NCBI RefSeq assembly: GCF_007558815.1 | Contig: NZ_VLTJ01000029.1 | Coordinates: forward strand, 434,001-498,000 | DNA from: Verticiella sediminum | Lineage (GTDB): Bacteria; Pseudomonadota; Gammaproteobacteria; Burkholderiales; Burkholderiaceae_B | Reading direction: 5' to 3' | Length of the DNA stretch: 64,000 bases | Shown here: in pieces, positions 17,723 to 26,795 of the stretch | Layout of the letters: every line of letters starts with the position of its first letter | Numbering within the stretch: the stretch's first letter is position 1 | Program-made: the position numbers and the translations under genes | Notes under the pieces: generated by a model | What the model was told of the DNA's origin: nothing | The model's input: the letters and a program-made list of their open reading frames with translations, nothing else | Database searches by the model: none

Positions 17723-18862
17723 GTGTCCACCTGGAAACCTTCCCCCTCCCTTGCCGATATCGATGCCGAGCGCTGGGCGCAGCTCGCCGCCGGCGACCCC
17801 ACGCTGAGCGCGGCGTTCCTGGGCGCGCTGCAGGCGAGCGGGTCGGCCTCGCAGGACAGCGGCTGGCAGCCCGCGCACCTGGTTCGCGAGGGCGCTTCGG
17901 CGGTGCTGCCGCTCTACGCCAAGTCGCATTCCTACGGCGAATACGTGTTCGACCACGGCTGGGCCAACGCGGCCCACCGGGCCGGATTGCGCTACTACCC
18001 CAAGCTGGTGACGGCGGTACCGTTCACGCCGGCCGCCGGCCGCCGGCTGCTGACGGGCACGGCAGCCTTGGACGCCACCCTCGCCGGCGAGGCTTACGCC
18101 GCCGTGCGCGCGCTGGCCGAGCGGGGGCAGGTCTCGTCCTGGCACCTGCTCTTTCCCGACGACAGCGAAGCGCCCGCCTGGGCGTCGACGGGCCTGTTGC
18201 ACCGCCTGGGGTGCCAGTATCACTGGTTCGACCGCGGCTACGGCGACTTCGACGGCTTTCTCGGCCGCTTCCGCCAGAGCCGGCGCAAGACGGTCAAGCG
18301 CGAGCGCCGGCTGGTCGCGGAACAAGGCGTGGACCTGGCCACCCTGGACGGCACACAGCTCGAGCCGCACCACTGGCAGGTGTTCTACCAGTGCTATCGC
18401 GACACCTACGAGAAGCGCTCGGGACACGCCGGTTATCTGAACCAGGCGTTCTTCGCGGCGATGGCGCGCGACATGCCGGAACAGGTGGTGATGACGCTGG
18501 CCACCCATGAAGGCCGCTATGTGGCCGCGGCGCTGTGCCTGCGCTCGGCCGACACGCTGTACGGGCGCTACTGGGGCGCGCTCGACGACTTCGCGAACCT
18601 GCATTTCGAGGCCTGCTACTACCAGGGCATCGAATACTGCCTCGCGCACGGCTTGACGCGCTTCGATCCCGGCGCGCAGGGCGAGCACAAGATCCCGCGC
18701 GGCTTCGAGCCGGTGCTGACGCACTCGTTCCACTGGCTGGCCGAACCCAGGCTGGCGAACGCGGTGGCCGACTTCCTGGCCGAGGAGCGGGTGTATATGC
18801 AGGACTACGCGCGAGACGCCCGCGAGCTGCTGCCGTTCCATCGGGCGCCGGCGCCCGAGTGA
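17723..18862 (+). CDS. FemAB/GNAT-like protein (PF04339-type, putative acyltransferase)
   Basis: A 379-residue protein of the PF04339 group, a GNAT-fold family annotated as peptidogalycan biosynthesis/recognition. Landmarks are GWQPAHLV, SYGEYVFDHGWANAAHRAG, YYPKLVTAVPFTPAAGRRLL, FLGRFRQSRRKTVKRERR and GAQGEHKIPRGFEPV. The start is uncertain: GTG at 17723 gives the family N-terminus, but no good Shine-Dalgarno is visible. It follows dinB by 149 bases on the same strand. The substrate is not established for the family. Confidence 0.8.
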   Translation: MSTWKPSPSLADIDAERWAQLAAGDPTLSAAFLGALQASGSASQDSGWQPAHLVREGASAVLPLYAKSHSYGEYVFDHGWANAAHRAGLRYYPKLVTAVPFTPAAGRRLLTGTAALDATLAGEAYAAVRALAERGQVSSWHLLFPDDSEAPAWASTGLLHRLGCQYHWFDRGYGDFDGFLGRFRQSRRKTVKRERRLVAEQGVDLATLDGTQLEPHHWQVFYQCYRDTYEKRSGHAGYLNQAFFAAMARDMPEQVVMTLATHEGRYVAAALCLRSADTLYGRYWGALDDFANLHFEACYYQGIEYCLAHGLTRFDPGAQGEHKIPRGFEPVLTHSFHWLAEPRLANAVADFLAEERVYMQDYARDARELLPFHRAPAPE

Positions 18863-18904
18863 GGCCGGCCGCGCCGTCGCGGGCGGCGCCCGGGCGCCCA
18901 GCGC

Positions 18905-19501
18905 TCACCCGTCGGTCCAGACCACGGCGCTGCGGCCTCGCGTCAAGTCCACCACCAGGCTCGCCGCAGCCTGCGCCCGGTCCTCCGGTACGGCCAGCCT
19001 CACGCTGACACCCTCGGCGCCATAGCGCTCGTCCTGCAGGCGGGCGTCCAGCTCGGCCAGGCGAGCGCGCAGCAGGGGCAACTCGGCGAAACCGCAGTCC
19101 AGCTCGCCTTCGCGCATCGGTACCCAGGGGACCAATGACGCGTTGCGCAGGCAGGCCGCGGCGCACCCGCCGTAGGCGCGCACCAGCCCGCCAGTCCCGA
19201 GCTTGACCCCACCGAACCAGCGCGTGACCACGAGCATGACCCGATCGCACTGCGCGCCTTCGATCGCCTGGAGGATGGGCTTGCCCGCCGTGCCGGTGGG
19301 CTCGCCGTCGTCCTGGAAGCGGTACTGCCGGCCGATCCGATAGGCCCAGCAGTTGTGCGTAGCGGCGGGGTCGGCCACCTCGGCCAGAAAGGCGAGCGCC
19401 GCCTCGGGCGTATCGACCGGCGCGGCGAACGCGGCGAAGCGGCTCTTGCGGATCTCCTCGCGGTACTCGGCTAGGGTAGCCAGGGTAAGGACGGCACTCA
19501 T
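18905..19501 (-). CDS. yigZ: IMPACT/YigZ-family protein
   Basis: A 198-residue member of the IMPACT (YigZ/UPF0029) family. The conserved core is KSRFAAF, THNCWAYRIG, DDGEPTGTAGKPIL, VVTRWFGGVKLGTGGLVRAYGG, followed by a small C-terminal ferredoxin-like domain. Eukaryotic IMPACT modulates translation by binding Gcn1; the bacterial role is unknown. The frame is open far upstream, but the ATG at 19501 gives the family length. It is convergent with the acetyltransferase-like gene, 42 bases away. Confidence 0.88.
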   Translation of the reverse strand: MSAVLTLATLAEYREEIRKSRFAAFAAPVDTPEAALAFLAEVADPAATHNCWAYRIGRQYRFQDDGEPTGTAGKPILQAIEGAQCDRVMLVVTRWFGGVKLGTGGLVRAYGGCAAACLRNASLVPWVPMREGELDCGFAELPLLRARLAELDARLQDERYGAEGVSVRLAVPEDRAQAAASLVVDLTRGRSAVVWTDG

Positions 19502-19681
19502 GTACAGGCAGGTAAAGGCAAGCAGACGCGCCGGGGCAGCGCGGCCTGCCCACACTATAGCCAGGGCGGGCGCATGCCGGCCACGCGCCGCGGCCTCGAA
19601 CAGGGCGGTACGGAAAATGCTTGTTCCCCGAGCGCCAAGCCACTGTCCGTTGCCTGGCCTCGTGCAAGGGAGAAACATTCC

Positions 19682-20212
19682 ATGAATACCGTCGTCGCCC
19701 AGAGCCAAACACCGCGCATGAGCTGGGGAGCGATCTTCGCGGGCGTGAGCCTGTCGCTCGTCGTCTACCTGCTTCTCGGGGTGCTCGGCACCGCCGTCAC
19801 CGTCACGCTGGCCAATCCGCTCGCACCGGGCTCCGGTGCGGGCACCGGCCCGTACACGGGCCTGTGGGTGGTCGCGAGCACCGCGGCGGCCGTCGCCTGC
19901 GGTTCCTATTTCGCCGGTCGCTTCGCCAACAACTACGGCGCCCTGCACGGCTTGCTGTCCTGGGCGCTGACCACGCTGCTCACGGTGTACATCTTCACCT
20001 CGTCGGCGGGCGGGATCTTCGGCATGGCCGCTTCCGCCGCGGCGGAAGGCCTGCTGCTCGCGCCCGAGAGCCTGAGCTGGGCTGCGTGGTGGACGCTGAC
20101 CGCCCTGCTCGTGGGCGCCGTGATCGCCACGACCTGCGGCCACCTGGGCTACCGGGGCCAGCTCCTGGTGTATCGCGACGCCGATGGCCGCACCGAGGTG
20201 ATCCGCGCCTGA
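19682..20212 (+). CDS. Four-helix integral membrane protein of unknown function
   Basis: A 176-residue inner-membrane protein with four predicted membrane segments at about residues 12-34, 57-80, 86-112 and 130-155, and a short polar tail (YRDADGRTEVIRA). Small residues are abundant (GxxxG-like patterns), as in compact channel or sensor membrane proteins. AAGGGAGAAA precedes the ATG at 19682. No functional motif is recognised. It stands alone, followed directly by the intergenic repeat at 20221. Confidence 0.8.
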   Translation: MNTVVAQSQTPRMSWGAIFAGVSLSLVVYLLLGVLGTAVTVTLANPLAPGSGAGTGPYTGLWVVASTAAAVACGSYFAGRFANNYGALHGLLSWALTTLLTVYIFTSSAGGIFGMAASAAAEGLLLAPESLSWAAWWTLTALLVGAVIATTCGHLGYRGQLLVYRDADGRTEVIRA

Positions 20213-20220
20213 GAGGCAAG

Positions 20221-20305
20221 CCCCCCTACGCGCTGACGCCCGCCCCCCAGGGGCGGCACTGGCGGACCGGCAAAGCCGGATCCGCTGTGCCCTGGATCGC
20301 ATCAC
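20221..20305. repeat. Intergenic hairpin repeat, copy 1
   Basis: A roughly 85-base element starting with the 19-mer CCCCCCTACGCGCTGACGC, followed by a CGCCCC/GGGGCG hairpin, then CCGGCAAAGCCGG (a second hairpin) and GTGCCCTGGATCG. It begins 8 bases after the stop of the membrane protein gene. The same series recurs at 33311. It lies between convergent genes and could act as a bidirectional transcription terminator or REP-like element. Confidence 0.75.
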
Positions 20306-20375
20306 CACCGCTTCATACGCCGGGGCGGGCGCGCAGCGCCATGGATACCTGGGATGACGTGATCGGCTAGCCGCT

Positions 20376-21464
20376 TCAGGCCACGCCGTCGAACACCACG
20401 ACCGAACGCGCCAGCTCGCCCCGGCGCAATTCGTCCAGGGCGTCGTTGATGCTCTCCAGGCCGATGCGCGAGGCGATGAGCTTGTCCAGGTGCAGCTTGC
20501 CCTGCAGGTAGAAGTCCACCAGCCCCGGCATGTCCACCGGGAAGCGGTTCGAGCCCATCAGGCTGCCCTGGATGCGCTTCTCGGACAGGAAGTCGGTGCC
20601 GCGCAGCTCGATCTTGACGCCCGGCGGGATCATGCCGATCACGTTGGCGGTACCGCCCCGGCGCAGCATGCGGAAAGCCTGCTCCGTCGTCACCTTCAGG
20701 CCGACCGCCTCGAAGCTGTGATGCACGCCGCCGTTCGTCATGTCCACCACGTCGGCGACGACATCCCCATCGGCCAGGACCGTGTCGGTGGCGCCGAAAG
20801 CGCGCGCCAGTTCGAGCTTGCCCGGCACCCGGTCGATCGCGATGATGCGCCCGGCGCCCGCAATCGCCGCTGCGTTGATGGCGCACAGGCCGATTCCGCC
20901 GCAGCCGATCACGGCCACCGTATCGCCCGGACGCACGCGCGAGGTGCGGGTCACGGCGCCGTAGCCCGTGACCGCGGCGCAGCCGATGAGGGCGGCCCGG
21001 TCGAGCGGCATGTCGCGACGGATCGCCACGCAGGCGTTCTCGTGCACCAGCATCTGCTCGGCGAATGCGCCCAGCCCCAGCAGTTGCTGCACCGGCACCT
21101 GCTCGCGCACCAGGCGCGGCTCGTCGTCAGGCTGCGGGCGCACGCGCGGGCTGACGCAACGCGACAGGAAACCGCTCACGCAATGCTCGCAGTAGCCGCA
21201 GAAGATCGACAGGCAGGTGACGACGTGATCGCCGGGCTTGACGGTGCCCACCTCGCTGCCCACCGCCTCGACGACGCCGGCCGCTTCGTGGCCCGGCACC
21301 ACCGGCACCGGCGTGGGATAGATGCCGTCCGTGAAGTGCAGGTCGGAGTGGCACACGCCCACCGCGGCCGTGCGGATCAGCACTTCGCGCGGGCCGGGCT
21401 TGCGCACGGCGATGTCCTGGATCACCAGGGGTTGCTGGGGCTCGACGAGGACTGCGGCTTTCAT
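20376..21464 (-). CDS. Zinc-dependent medium-chain alcohol dehydrogenase
   Basis: A 362-residue MDR-family alcohol dehydrogenase resembling class III/NAD-dependent types. Catalytic zinc ligands are C38 (VCHSD), H59 and E60 (PGHEAAG). Structural zinc ligands are C89, C92, C95 and C103, with the canonical 3-3-8 spacing. The nucleotide-binding segment is GDTVAVIGCGGIGL. Two ATGs are possible, 21473 and 21464; the second sits 10 bases after AAGGAG and is preferred. It oxidises alcohols or reduces aldehydes; specificity is unknown. It is monocistronic. Confidence 0.9.
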   Translation of the reverse strand: MKAAVLVEPQQPLVIQDIAVRKPGPREVLIRTAAVGVCHSDLHFTDGIYPTPVPVVPGHEAAGVVEAVGSEVGTVKPGDHVVTCLSIFCGYCEHCVSGFLSRCVSPRVRPQPDDEPRLVREQVPVQQLLGLGAFAEQMLVHENACVAIRRDMPLDRAALIGCAAVTGYGAVTRTSRVRPGDTVAVIGCGGIGLCAINAAAIAGAGRIIAIDRVPGKLELARAFGATDTVLADGDVVADVVDMTNGGVHHSFEAVGLKVTTEQAFRMLRRGGTANVIGMIPPGVKIELRGTDFLSEKRIQGSLMGSNRFPVDMPGLVDFYLQGKLHLDKLIASRIGLESINDALDELRRGELARSVVVFDGVA

Positions 21465-22006
21465 GGGGACCATTCTCCTTGGCGATCGATCATTGAAAAC
21501 GCATCATTGTCGCTCGGCGGCCCCCGCGGCCATGGCGGAAAACCCGCGTCCGTGCTGCATGGCGGAACACGGCCGCCGTGCCCGCACGGCGCCTCGGAGC
21601 CCGAGCCTCTCGCCACGACCCACCCCCTATTGCGTTTCTCCGCACGCCGAGTTAGTATCAAGGGCTTTTTTCCAAATTCCCCCACGTGTTGCACATAGCT
21701 CTTGCGAGCAGCCAAGGCGCAATGATGGCCGCGGCGCGACGTGGCAATGGGCCGGCAGCACCGCGGCGCATTGCATTGCATAGCGGCACACAGCCCTTTT
21801 CGCAGTGATGGTCTAGTAGCCATCCGGCCAAACGGAAAGATACGGCAGTCGGGGTCTTAGGCAATCGCAACGGCAAGCCGCCCACGGCGGCAAGGCAATG
21901 TCCCGGTTCTGGCCGGTGTGCCTGCTGCGATGATCGGGCACGGACGAGGCATAACGTCCTGGCCCACGGAAGAAAGCTCCTTTTTCACTCTTTTGGATTG
22001 ACCGTC
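21465..22006. other. 542-bp intergenic region, leader of rplM
   Basis: No gene, RNA or repeat could be supported here. The base composition drops near 21650-21700 (a short T-run followed by AAATTCCCCC). The long gap in front of a ribosomal operon must contain the rplM-rpsI promoter and a leader of up to about 300 bases. I cannot name a specific promoter with confidence and see no clear L13-binding structure. Confidence 0.5.
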
Positions 22007-22465
22007 ATGAAATCCTTTGTTGCCAAGCCGGCCGAAGTGAAGCGTGACTGGTATGTGATCGACGCGAAGGGCAAAGTCCTCGGTCGTGTGGCCAGCGAAG
22101 TCGCACACCGTCTGCGCGGAAAGCACAAGCCGGAATACACGCCCCACGTCGACACGGGCGATTACATCGTCATCATCAACGCTGCCGATATCGTCGTTAC
22201 CGGGAACAAGGCGCTGGACAAGCGCTACTACCGCCACTCGGGCTACCCCGGTGGGATCACCGAAACCACGTTCGAGAAGATGCAACAGCGCTTCCCGGGC
22301 CGTGCGATCGAGAAGGCCGTCAAGGGCATGCTGCCCAAGGGCCCGCTCGGTTACGCGATGATCAAGAAGATGAAGATTTACGCCGGCGCGGAGCACCCGC
22401 ACAGCGCTCAGCAGCCCAAGCCGCTCGAGCTCGCCTCCGCCGTCGCCAAGAGGAGCCGCGCATGA
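22007..22465 (+). CDS. rplM: 50S ribosomal protein L13 with C-terminal extension
   Basis: Large-subunit protein L13, with the full betaproteobacterial pattern [54 protein letters not shown] and [36 protein letters not shown]. It is 152 residues; the family usually ends near residue 142, shortly after QQPKPL-E/D. The extra tail [11 protein letters not shown] carries the frame into the rpsI start codon, giving an ATGA overlap. ATG 22007 matches the family start; the in-frame TTG at 21998 is ignored. Confidence 0.97.
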   Translation: MKSFVAKPAEVKRDWYVIDAKGKVLGRVASEVAHRLRGKHKPEYTPHVDTGDYIVIINAADIVVTGNKALDKRYYRHSGYPGGITETTFEKMQQRFPGRAIEKAVKGMLPKGPLGYAMIKKMKIYAGAEHPHSAQQPKPLELASAVAKRSRA

Positions 22466-22854
22466 TCGGTAACTGGAATTACGGCACTGGCCGTCGCAAG
22501 ACGTCCGTCGCCCGCGTGTTCCTGAAGAAGGGCACGGGCCAAATCATCATCAACGGCAAGCCCGTCGACGAGTACTTCGGCCGCGAAACCGGCCGCATGG
22601 TCGTGCGCCAGCCGCTGGAACTCACCAACCACCTCGAATCGTTCGACTTCAAGGTCAACGTGCAGGGCGGTGGCGAATCGGGTCAGGCCGGCGCCGTGCG
22701 CCACGGCATCACCCGCGCGCTGATCGACTACGACGCGACGCTCAAGCCGACGCTCTCGCAAGCCGGTCTGGTCACGCGCGACGCCCGCGAAGTCGAACGC
22801 AAGAAGGTCGGCTTCCACAAGGCACGTCGCCGCAAGCAGTTCAGCAAGCGCTGA
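22462..22854 (+). CDS. rpsI: 30S ribosomal protein S9
   Basis: Small-subunit protein S9, 130 residues, complete. It contains [20 protein letters not shown] near the N-terminus, [20 protein letters not shown] in the core and the basic C-terminal tail RRRKQFSKR that reaches the ribosomal P site. It overlaps rplM by 4 bases, so translation is likely coupled. A strong intrinsic terminator follows at 22900. Confidence 0.98.
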   Translation: MIGNWNYGTGRRKTSVARVFLKKGTGQIIINGKPVDEYFGRETGRMVVRQPLELTNHLESFDFKVNVQGGGESGQAGAVRHGITRALIDYDATLKPTLSQAGLVTRDAREVERKKVGFHKARRRKQFSKR

Positions 22855-22899
22855 TCGCTTCCCGGAGCAGGCTCGTATGGCTGCTCCCGGCAGGAAAAA

Positions 22900-22927
22900 C
22901 GCCCCGGCATGCCGGGGCGTTTTTTTT
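22900..22927 (+). terminator. Rho-independent terminator of rplM-rpsI
   Basis: A perfect GC-rich dyad with arms CGCCCCGGCA and TGCCGGGGCG, followed by eight T residues and preceded by a run of five A. It lies 46 bases after the rpsI stop. Because of the A-run it could also stop transcription of the convergent IclR gene. Confidence 0.95.
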
Positions 22928-22928
22928 A

Positions 22929-23735
22929 TCAGCACTCCGCCCGCAGCCAGGCGGCACGGACTTCGGCGGCCAATGCGATCAGCAGTCGGCCGTACTCGGC
23001 CACCGTCGCTTCTTCCACATGCGGCAGCGGCTCCGGAAAGCTGATGTTGATCGCATACAGGACGCCGTCGGGCGCGCGCAGCGGTACCGCCAAAGAGGTC
23101 ATGCCGGCCTGCCATTCCGCCCGGCAAAGCCCCACCTCCCGCACCGAGCGTATCGCCGCGTCTATCTCGGCCTGCACGCTCGGCCACGCTGCTCCGTGTG
23201 TCTGCCGCAAGCGCCGCAGCATGGTTTTCCGTTCGCCAGCCGGCAGGCCGGCCAGAAACGCCCGGCCCAGCGCCGTCAAGCTCATGGGAATGCGCGACCC
23301 GGGAACGATGCGGCGGAATATGCCCAGGCGGCTCAAGCGGACCGACTCCAGGTAGATCATGTCGGGCCCATCGGACTGAGCCAGGCCGACATTCACACGG
23401 CGCCCCTCCGCCAGCCCGCGCATGAGCGGCAGCGCGACTTCCAACCGGCGCTCCGAACTTCGATATGCCTGCGCCAGGCCGAGGCAGACCGCCGTCAGCC
23501 GGTAGCCTCGCTCGCCGTGGTCGTAGGCCAGGAATCCGGCGTCGACCAATGAGCGCGTCAGGCGACTGACGGTCGGACGCGGCAGGCCCGCGCGCGCGGC
23601 GAGCTCCGCATTGCAGAGCGCCCCGCCGCCCACGCGAAACGCTCTCAACAAGGCCAGTCCGCGCTCCAGCGACTGGCTGCCCGGTGTGCTCCTGACGAAG
23701 CTGCCGCTCGCTCGTGAACGGGCTCGCGTGGACAT
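22929..23735 (-). CDS. IclR-family transcriptional regulator
   Basis: A 268-residue IclR regulator. The N-terminal winged helix-turn-helix covers about residues 20-80 (SQSLERGLALLRAF, AELAARAGLPRPTVSRLTRSLVDAGFL). The effector-binding domain follows (RVNVGLAQSDGPDMIYLESVR, PMSLTALGRAFLAGL). ATG 23735 is chosen; an in-frame ATG at 23747 is also possible and neither has a clear ribosome binding site. It is divergent from the enoyl-CoA hydratase operon, with a symmetrical operator candidate between them. Confidence 0.88.
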   Translation of the reverse strand: MSTRARSRASGSFVRSTPGSQSLERGLALLRAFRVGGGALCNAELAARAGLPRPTVSRLTRSLVDAGFLAYDHGERGYRLTAVCLGLAQAYRSSERRLEVALPLMRGLAEGRRVNVGLAQSDGPDMIYLESVRLSRLGIFRRIVPGSRIPMSLTALGRAFLAGLPAGERKTMLRRLRQTHGAAWPSVQAEIDAAIRSVREVGLCRAEWQAGMTSLAVPLRAPDGVLYAINISFPEPLPHVEEATVAEYGRLLIALAAEVRAAWLRAEC

Positions 23736-23760
23736 CACCGCAACCATGCTGATTTTTCGT

Positions 23761-23779
23761 AATTTCGCATTCCGAAATT
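23761..23779. promoter_or_regulatory. Inverted-repeat operator candidate (AATTTCG-N5-CGAAATT)
   Basis: Perfect 7-bp arms AATTTCG and CGAAATT separated by CATTC, in the 108-bp divergent gap between the IclR gene and the enoyl-CoA hydratase gene. IclR-type regulators commonly bind short AT-rich palindromes in such gaps. Likely the autoregulatory and operon operator. Confidence 0.6.
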
Positions 23780-23843
23780 CTAATCTTGTCGCGGCGTTCC
23801 GGCTTCCCGATACTGGCTGGCAAGCGCAACAGGAATGCAGCAT

Positions 23844-24644
23844 ATGGCAGAACAAAGCACCGAAAGACGATTCCCCGACCTGGACTATCGCGTCGAACAG
23901 CGCGTCGCCGTCATCACCTTCCACCGTCCGGACCGCCTGAACGCGTGGACGCGCACGCTGGAAGCGTCGCTGCGGCAGGCGCTCGATACCGCGGCGCAGG
24001 ACGACGAGGTCCGCTGCATCGTACTCACCGGCGCAGGCCGCGCCTTCTGCGCCGGCATCGACATGCAGATGCCGGGCGACGGCGATATCCCGGGTCGGTC
24101 CGGCGATGCGCGGGACGAAGCGCAGCGCTACGGGTACATCGGGCAGATCGAGAAGCCGCTGATCGCCGCCATCAACGGCGCAGCCGTCGGCGTCGGGCTG
24201 TGCATCGCACTGTACTGCGACCTGCGCTACGCAGCAGCAGGCGCGAAGATCGCAGCGCCGTATGCCCGGCGCGGGCTGGCCGCCGAGCATGGGATCGCGT
24301 GGCTGCTGCCCCGGCTCATCGGGCCGATGCATGCGATGGACATGCTGCTGAGCGGCAGGACGCTGACGGCCGAGGAAGCGGACCGCATGGGGCTCGTGCA
24401 CTGCCTCCCGGCGCAAGGCTTCATGGACGCCGTGCTGCTGAAGGCCCGCGAACTTGCCGGCACCACGTCGCCGCGCTCGGTGCGCGTCATGAAGCGCCAA
24501 GTCAACGAGGCCCGCTACCAGACGCTCGGCGTAGCGACGCAAGCCGCCGATCGCGAGATCGCCGCGTGCCGAGACACCGAAGACTTTCGCGAGGGCGTAC
24601 GGCACTTCCTGGAGAAGCGCGCGCCCCGCTTTACGGGAAGATGA
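23844..24644 (+). CDS. Enoyl-CoA hydratase/isomerase family protein (1)
   Basis: A 266-residue crotonase-fold enzyme. The oxyanion-hole segments are GAGRAFCAGIDM and INGAAVGVGLCIALYCDLRYAA; the region RRGLAAEHGIAWLLPRLIGPMHAMDMLLSGR follows, where crotonases carry catalytic residues. ATG 23844 lies 9 bases after AGGA; an ATG at 23835 overlaps that site. It is the first gene of the plus-strand hydratase / CoA-transferase / Bug / hydratase operon and would hydrate or isomerise a CoA thioester of the imported acid. Confidence 0.9.
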   Translation: MAEQSTERRFPDLDYRVEQRVAVITFHRPDRLNAWTRTLEASLRQALDTAAQDDEVRCIVLTGAGRAFCAGIDMQMPGDGDIPGRSGDARDEAQRYGYIGQIEKPLIAAINGAAVGVGLCIALYCDLRYAAAGAKIAAPYARRGLAAEHGIAWLLPRLIGPMHAMDMLLSGRTLTAEEADRMGLVHCLPAQGFMDAVLLKARELAGTTSPRSVRVMKRQVNEARYQTLGVATQAADREIAACRDTEDFREGVRHFLEKRAPRFTGR

Positions 24645-24646
24645 TC

Positions 24647-25801
24647 ATGCAAGGTCAACAACCGACCGCCATCCACCCCCTGCGCGGAATACGCGTCATC
24701 GAGATGGGGCAAAACATTGCCGGCCCCTATGCGAGCGAGATCCTCGCCACGCTGGGCGCGGACGTCGTCAAGGTCGAGCGACCGGGCACCGGCGACGATG
24801 CGCGCGGCTGGGGGCCGCCGTTCTGGCGCGAGACGGCCACGACGTTCCAGGCCATGAACCACGGCAAGCGCAGCATCGTGCTCGATCTGAAGTCGCCCGA
24901 GCACGTGCGCTGGCTGCGCGACTACGCGACCGAAGCCGACGTATTCGTCCAGAACATGCGGCCGGGGGCGCTGGCGGAACTCGGACTGGGGCCGGATGTG
25001 CTCTGCGCCGCCAATCCGCGCCTGGTCTACTGCTCGCTTTCCGCGTTCGGCCACAAAGGTCCCAAGCATCTGAGCCCCGGCTACGAGCCCATCGTGCAAG
25101 CGTATGCAGGGCTGTTCAGCGTCAACGGGGCGCAGGACGGGCCACCCGCCCGCGTGGGCATGCAGGTGCTCGATCTCGGCAGTGGGGTATGGGCAGCCCT
25201 GGGCTGCATCGCAGCGCTCTTTCAGCGCGCGAGTACCCAGCGCGGCTGCGTGGTCGACACCTCGCTCTTCGAAACCGCGCTGGGATGGCTGCAGGTCCTG
25301 CTGGCCGGCTTCCAGGCCACGGGCGAACAGCCCGCCCGGCATCGCAGCGGCAATCCGAACGTCGTCGTTTTCCAGGCACTCCCGACGGCCGACGGGGAAG
25401 TGCTCGTGGCCGCGGCCAACGACCGCCTGTTCGCGAAACTCGCACGCATCGTCGGCCGGGAGGCCTGGACACAGGACCCGCGCTACGCCAGCAATGCCCT
25501 GCGCGTGCAGCACAAAGCCGAACTCCTGGCCGAACTTCACACGCTGTTCCGGCAACGCTCGTCGGCCGTGTGGATCGATGCGCTGGAACAGGCCGGCATC
25601 CCGTGCAGCCCCGTGCAGGACTTCGAGCAGGTCATGGCCCAGCCGCAGACGCAGGCGCTCGGCATCTTCCAGACCATCCCCGGCCTGGGCCTCGACATCG
25701 TCGGGCTGCCGGTGTCGTTCGACGGCCATCGCCCGCCGGTGAACTCCCGCGCGCCCGAGCTCGGCGAGCATACACAAGAGCTTTGCAAAGGCCTGCGCTG
25801 A
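24647..25801 (+). CDS. CaiB/BaiF class III CoA-transferase
   Basis: A 384-residue CoA-transferase starting LRGIRVIEMGQNIAGPYASEILATLGADVVKVERPG. The presumed catalytic aspartate is D176 in GMQVLDLGSGVW, and GIPCSPVQDF near residue 320 is the distal loop. Two starts are possible: 24641 overlaps the preceding stop (ATGA), while 24647 has GGGAAG at better spacing and is used. It activates the operon's carboxylic acid as a CoA ester; substrate unknown. Confidence 0.9.
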   Translation: MQGQQPTAIHPLRGIRVIEMGQNIAGPYASEILATLGADVVKVERPGTGDDARGWGPPFWRETATTFQAMNHGKRSIVLDLKSPEHVRWLRDYATEADVFVQNMRPGALAELGLGPDVLCAANPRLVYCSLSAFGHKGPKHLSPGYEPIVQAYAGLFSVNGAQDGPPARVGMQVLDLGSGVWAALGCIAALFQRASTQRGCVVDTSLFETALGWLQVLLAGFQATGEQPARHRSGNPNVVVFQALPTADGEVLVAAANDRLFAKLARIVGREAWTQDPRYASNALRVQHKAELLAELHTLFRQRSSAVWIDALEQAGIPCSPVQDFEQVMAQPQTQALGIFQTIPGLGLDIVGLPVSFDGHRPPVNSRAPELGEHTQELCKGLR

Positions 25802-25838
25802 AAGCGCGGCAAACATCGACCAGAAACAGGAGACAACG

Positions 25839-26795
25839 ATGCGCAGGAGACAATGGCTGCAATTGCTGGCCGCGGCGGTGCTGGCGAGCGGGGTGCCCGC
25901 ATGGGCTCAGGACAAGCCGATACAGATCATCGTGCCTTTCGGGCCGGGCGGATCGGGCGACATCTCTGCGCGGCTGCTGGCCGAGTTCCTCACCAAGAAG
26001 ACCGGTCGCACCGTGGTGGTCGACAATCGCCCGGGCGCGAGCGGCATCATCGGCGTAGGGGCCGTGCGCAACGCGCCTGCGGACGGCTCGGTGCTGCTGC
26101 TCGCGACCACCTCGACGCATCTGGCCAACCCCAGCCTCTTTCGCAACCTGCCTTACGACCCCGGCGAAGACTTTCGCCTGGTCGGCTCGTTCGGTCCGGG
26201 CTCGACCTACATGCTGGTCCGGCCCGACGCGCCCTACAAGGACCTGCCCGCTTTCATCGAGGCAGCGAAAGGCCGACCGGGGACGATCAACTACGGCTAC
26301 TTCAATGCCACGTCGCAGGTCACCGGCGCGCTGTTCGCACACGAAGCCGGCATCGAACTCACCGGGATTCCCTACAAGCAGGTGGGCCAGGCCATGGCCG
26401 ATCTGATCGCCGGCCAGATCCAGGTCGTGTTCACCGACACGGTGCAAGGCGACGGCTTCGTCTCGTCAGGACAATTGCGTGCGCTCGCCGCGCACAGCGA
26501 TACTCGCCTGGAACGCTTTCCGGACGTCCCCTTGATTGGGGAAAGCGTCCCGGACTTCACCATCCGCGGCGGCTTCCTGGGCATCGCGGTGCCGACTGCC
26601 ACACCGCTGGAGACGCAACAGACGTTGAACCAGTGGATCAACGAGGCCATCACCACCGAGCCGCTGCACGCGCGCCTGAGAGAATTCGCATTTGCCCCGG
26701 AAGAAGTGACGCTGGACGAACTCGCGCGATTCGAGCGGGAAGAGCGCGAGAAATGGAAGCAATACGTCGAGATCGCGGGGATCGAACCACAATGA
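25839..26795 (+). CDS. Bug/TctC-family periplasmic solute receptor (3)
   Basis: A 318-residue Bug receptor. The signal peptide (residues 1-23, cut near AWA-QD) precedes KPIQIIVPFGPGGSGD and DNRPGASGIIG. AGGAGA precedes the ATG. It lies between the CoA-transferase and the second hydratase, overlapping the latter by 4 bases, so receptor and catabolic genes are one transcript. It probably binds the acid that the transferase activates. Confidence 0.92.
   Translation: MRRRQWLQLLAAAVLASGVPAWAQDKPIQIIVPFGPGGSGDISARLLAEFLTKKTGRTVVVDNRPGASGIIGVGAVRNAPADGSVLLLATTSTHLANPSLFRNLPYDPGEDFRLVGSFGPGSTYMLVRPDAPYKDLPAFIEAAKGRPGTINYGYFNATSQVTGALFAHEAGIELTGIPYKQVGQAMADLIAGQIQVVFTDTVQGDGFVSSGQLRALAAHSDTRLERFPDVPLIGESVPDFTIRGGFLGIAVPTATPLETQQTLNQWINEAITTEPLHARLREFAFAPEEVTLDELARFEREEREKWKQYVEIAGIEPQ

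Noticed and set aside
21474-22006. Possible structured L13 leader or riboswitch
   Set aside because: I found no conserved motif or convincing stem series by eye, so no RNA element is called.
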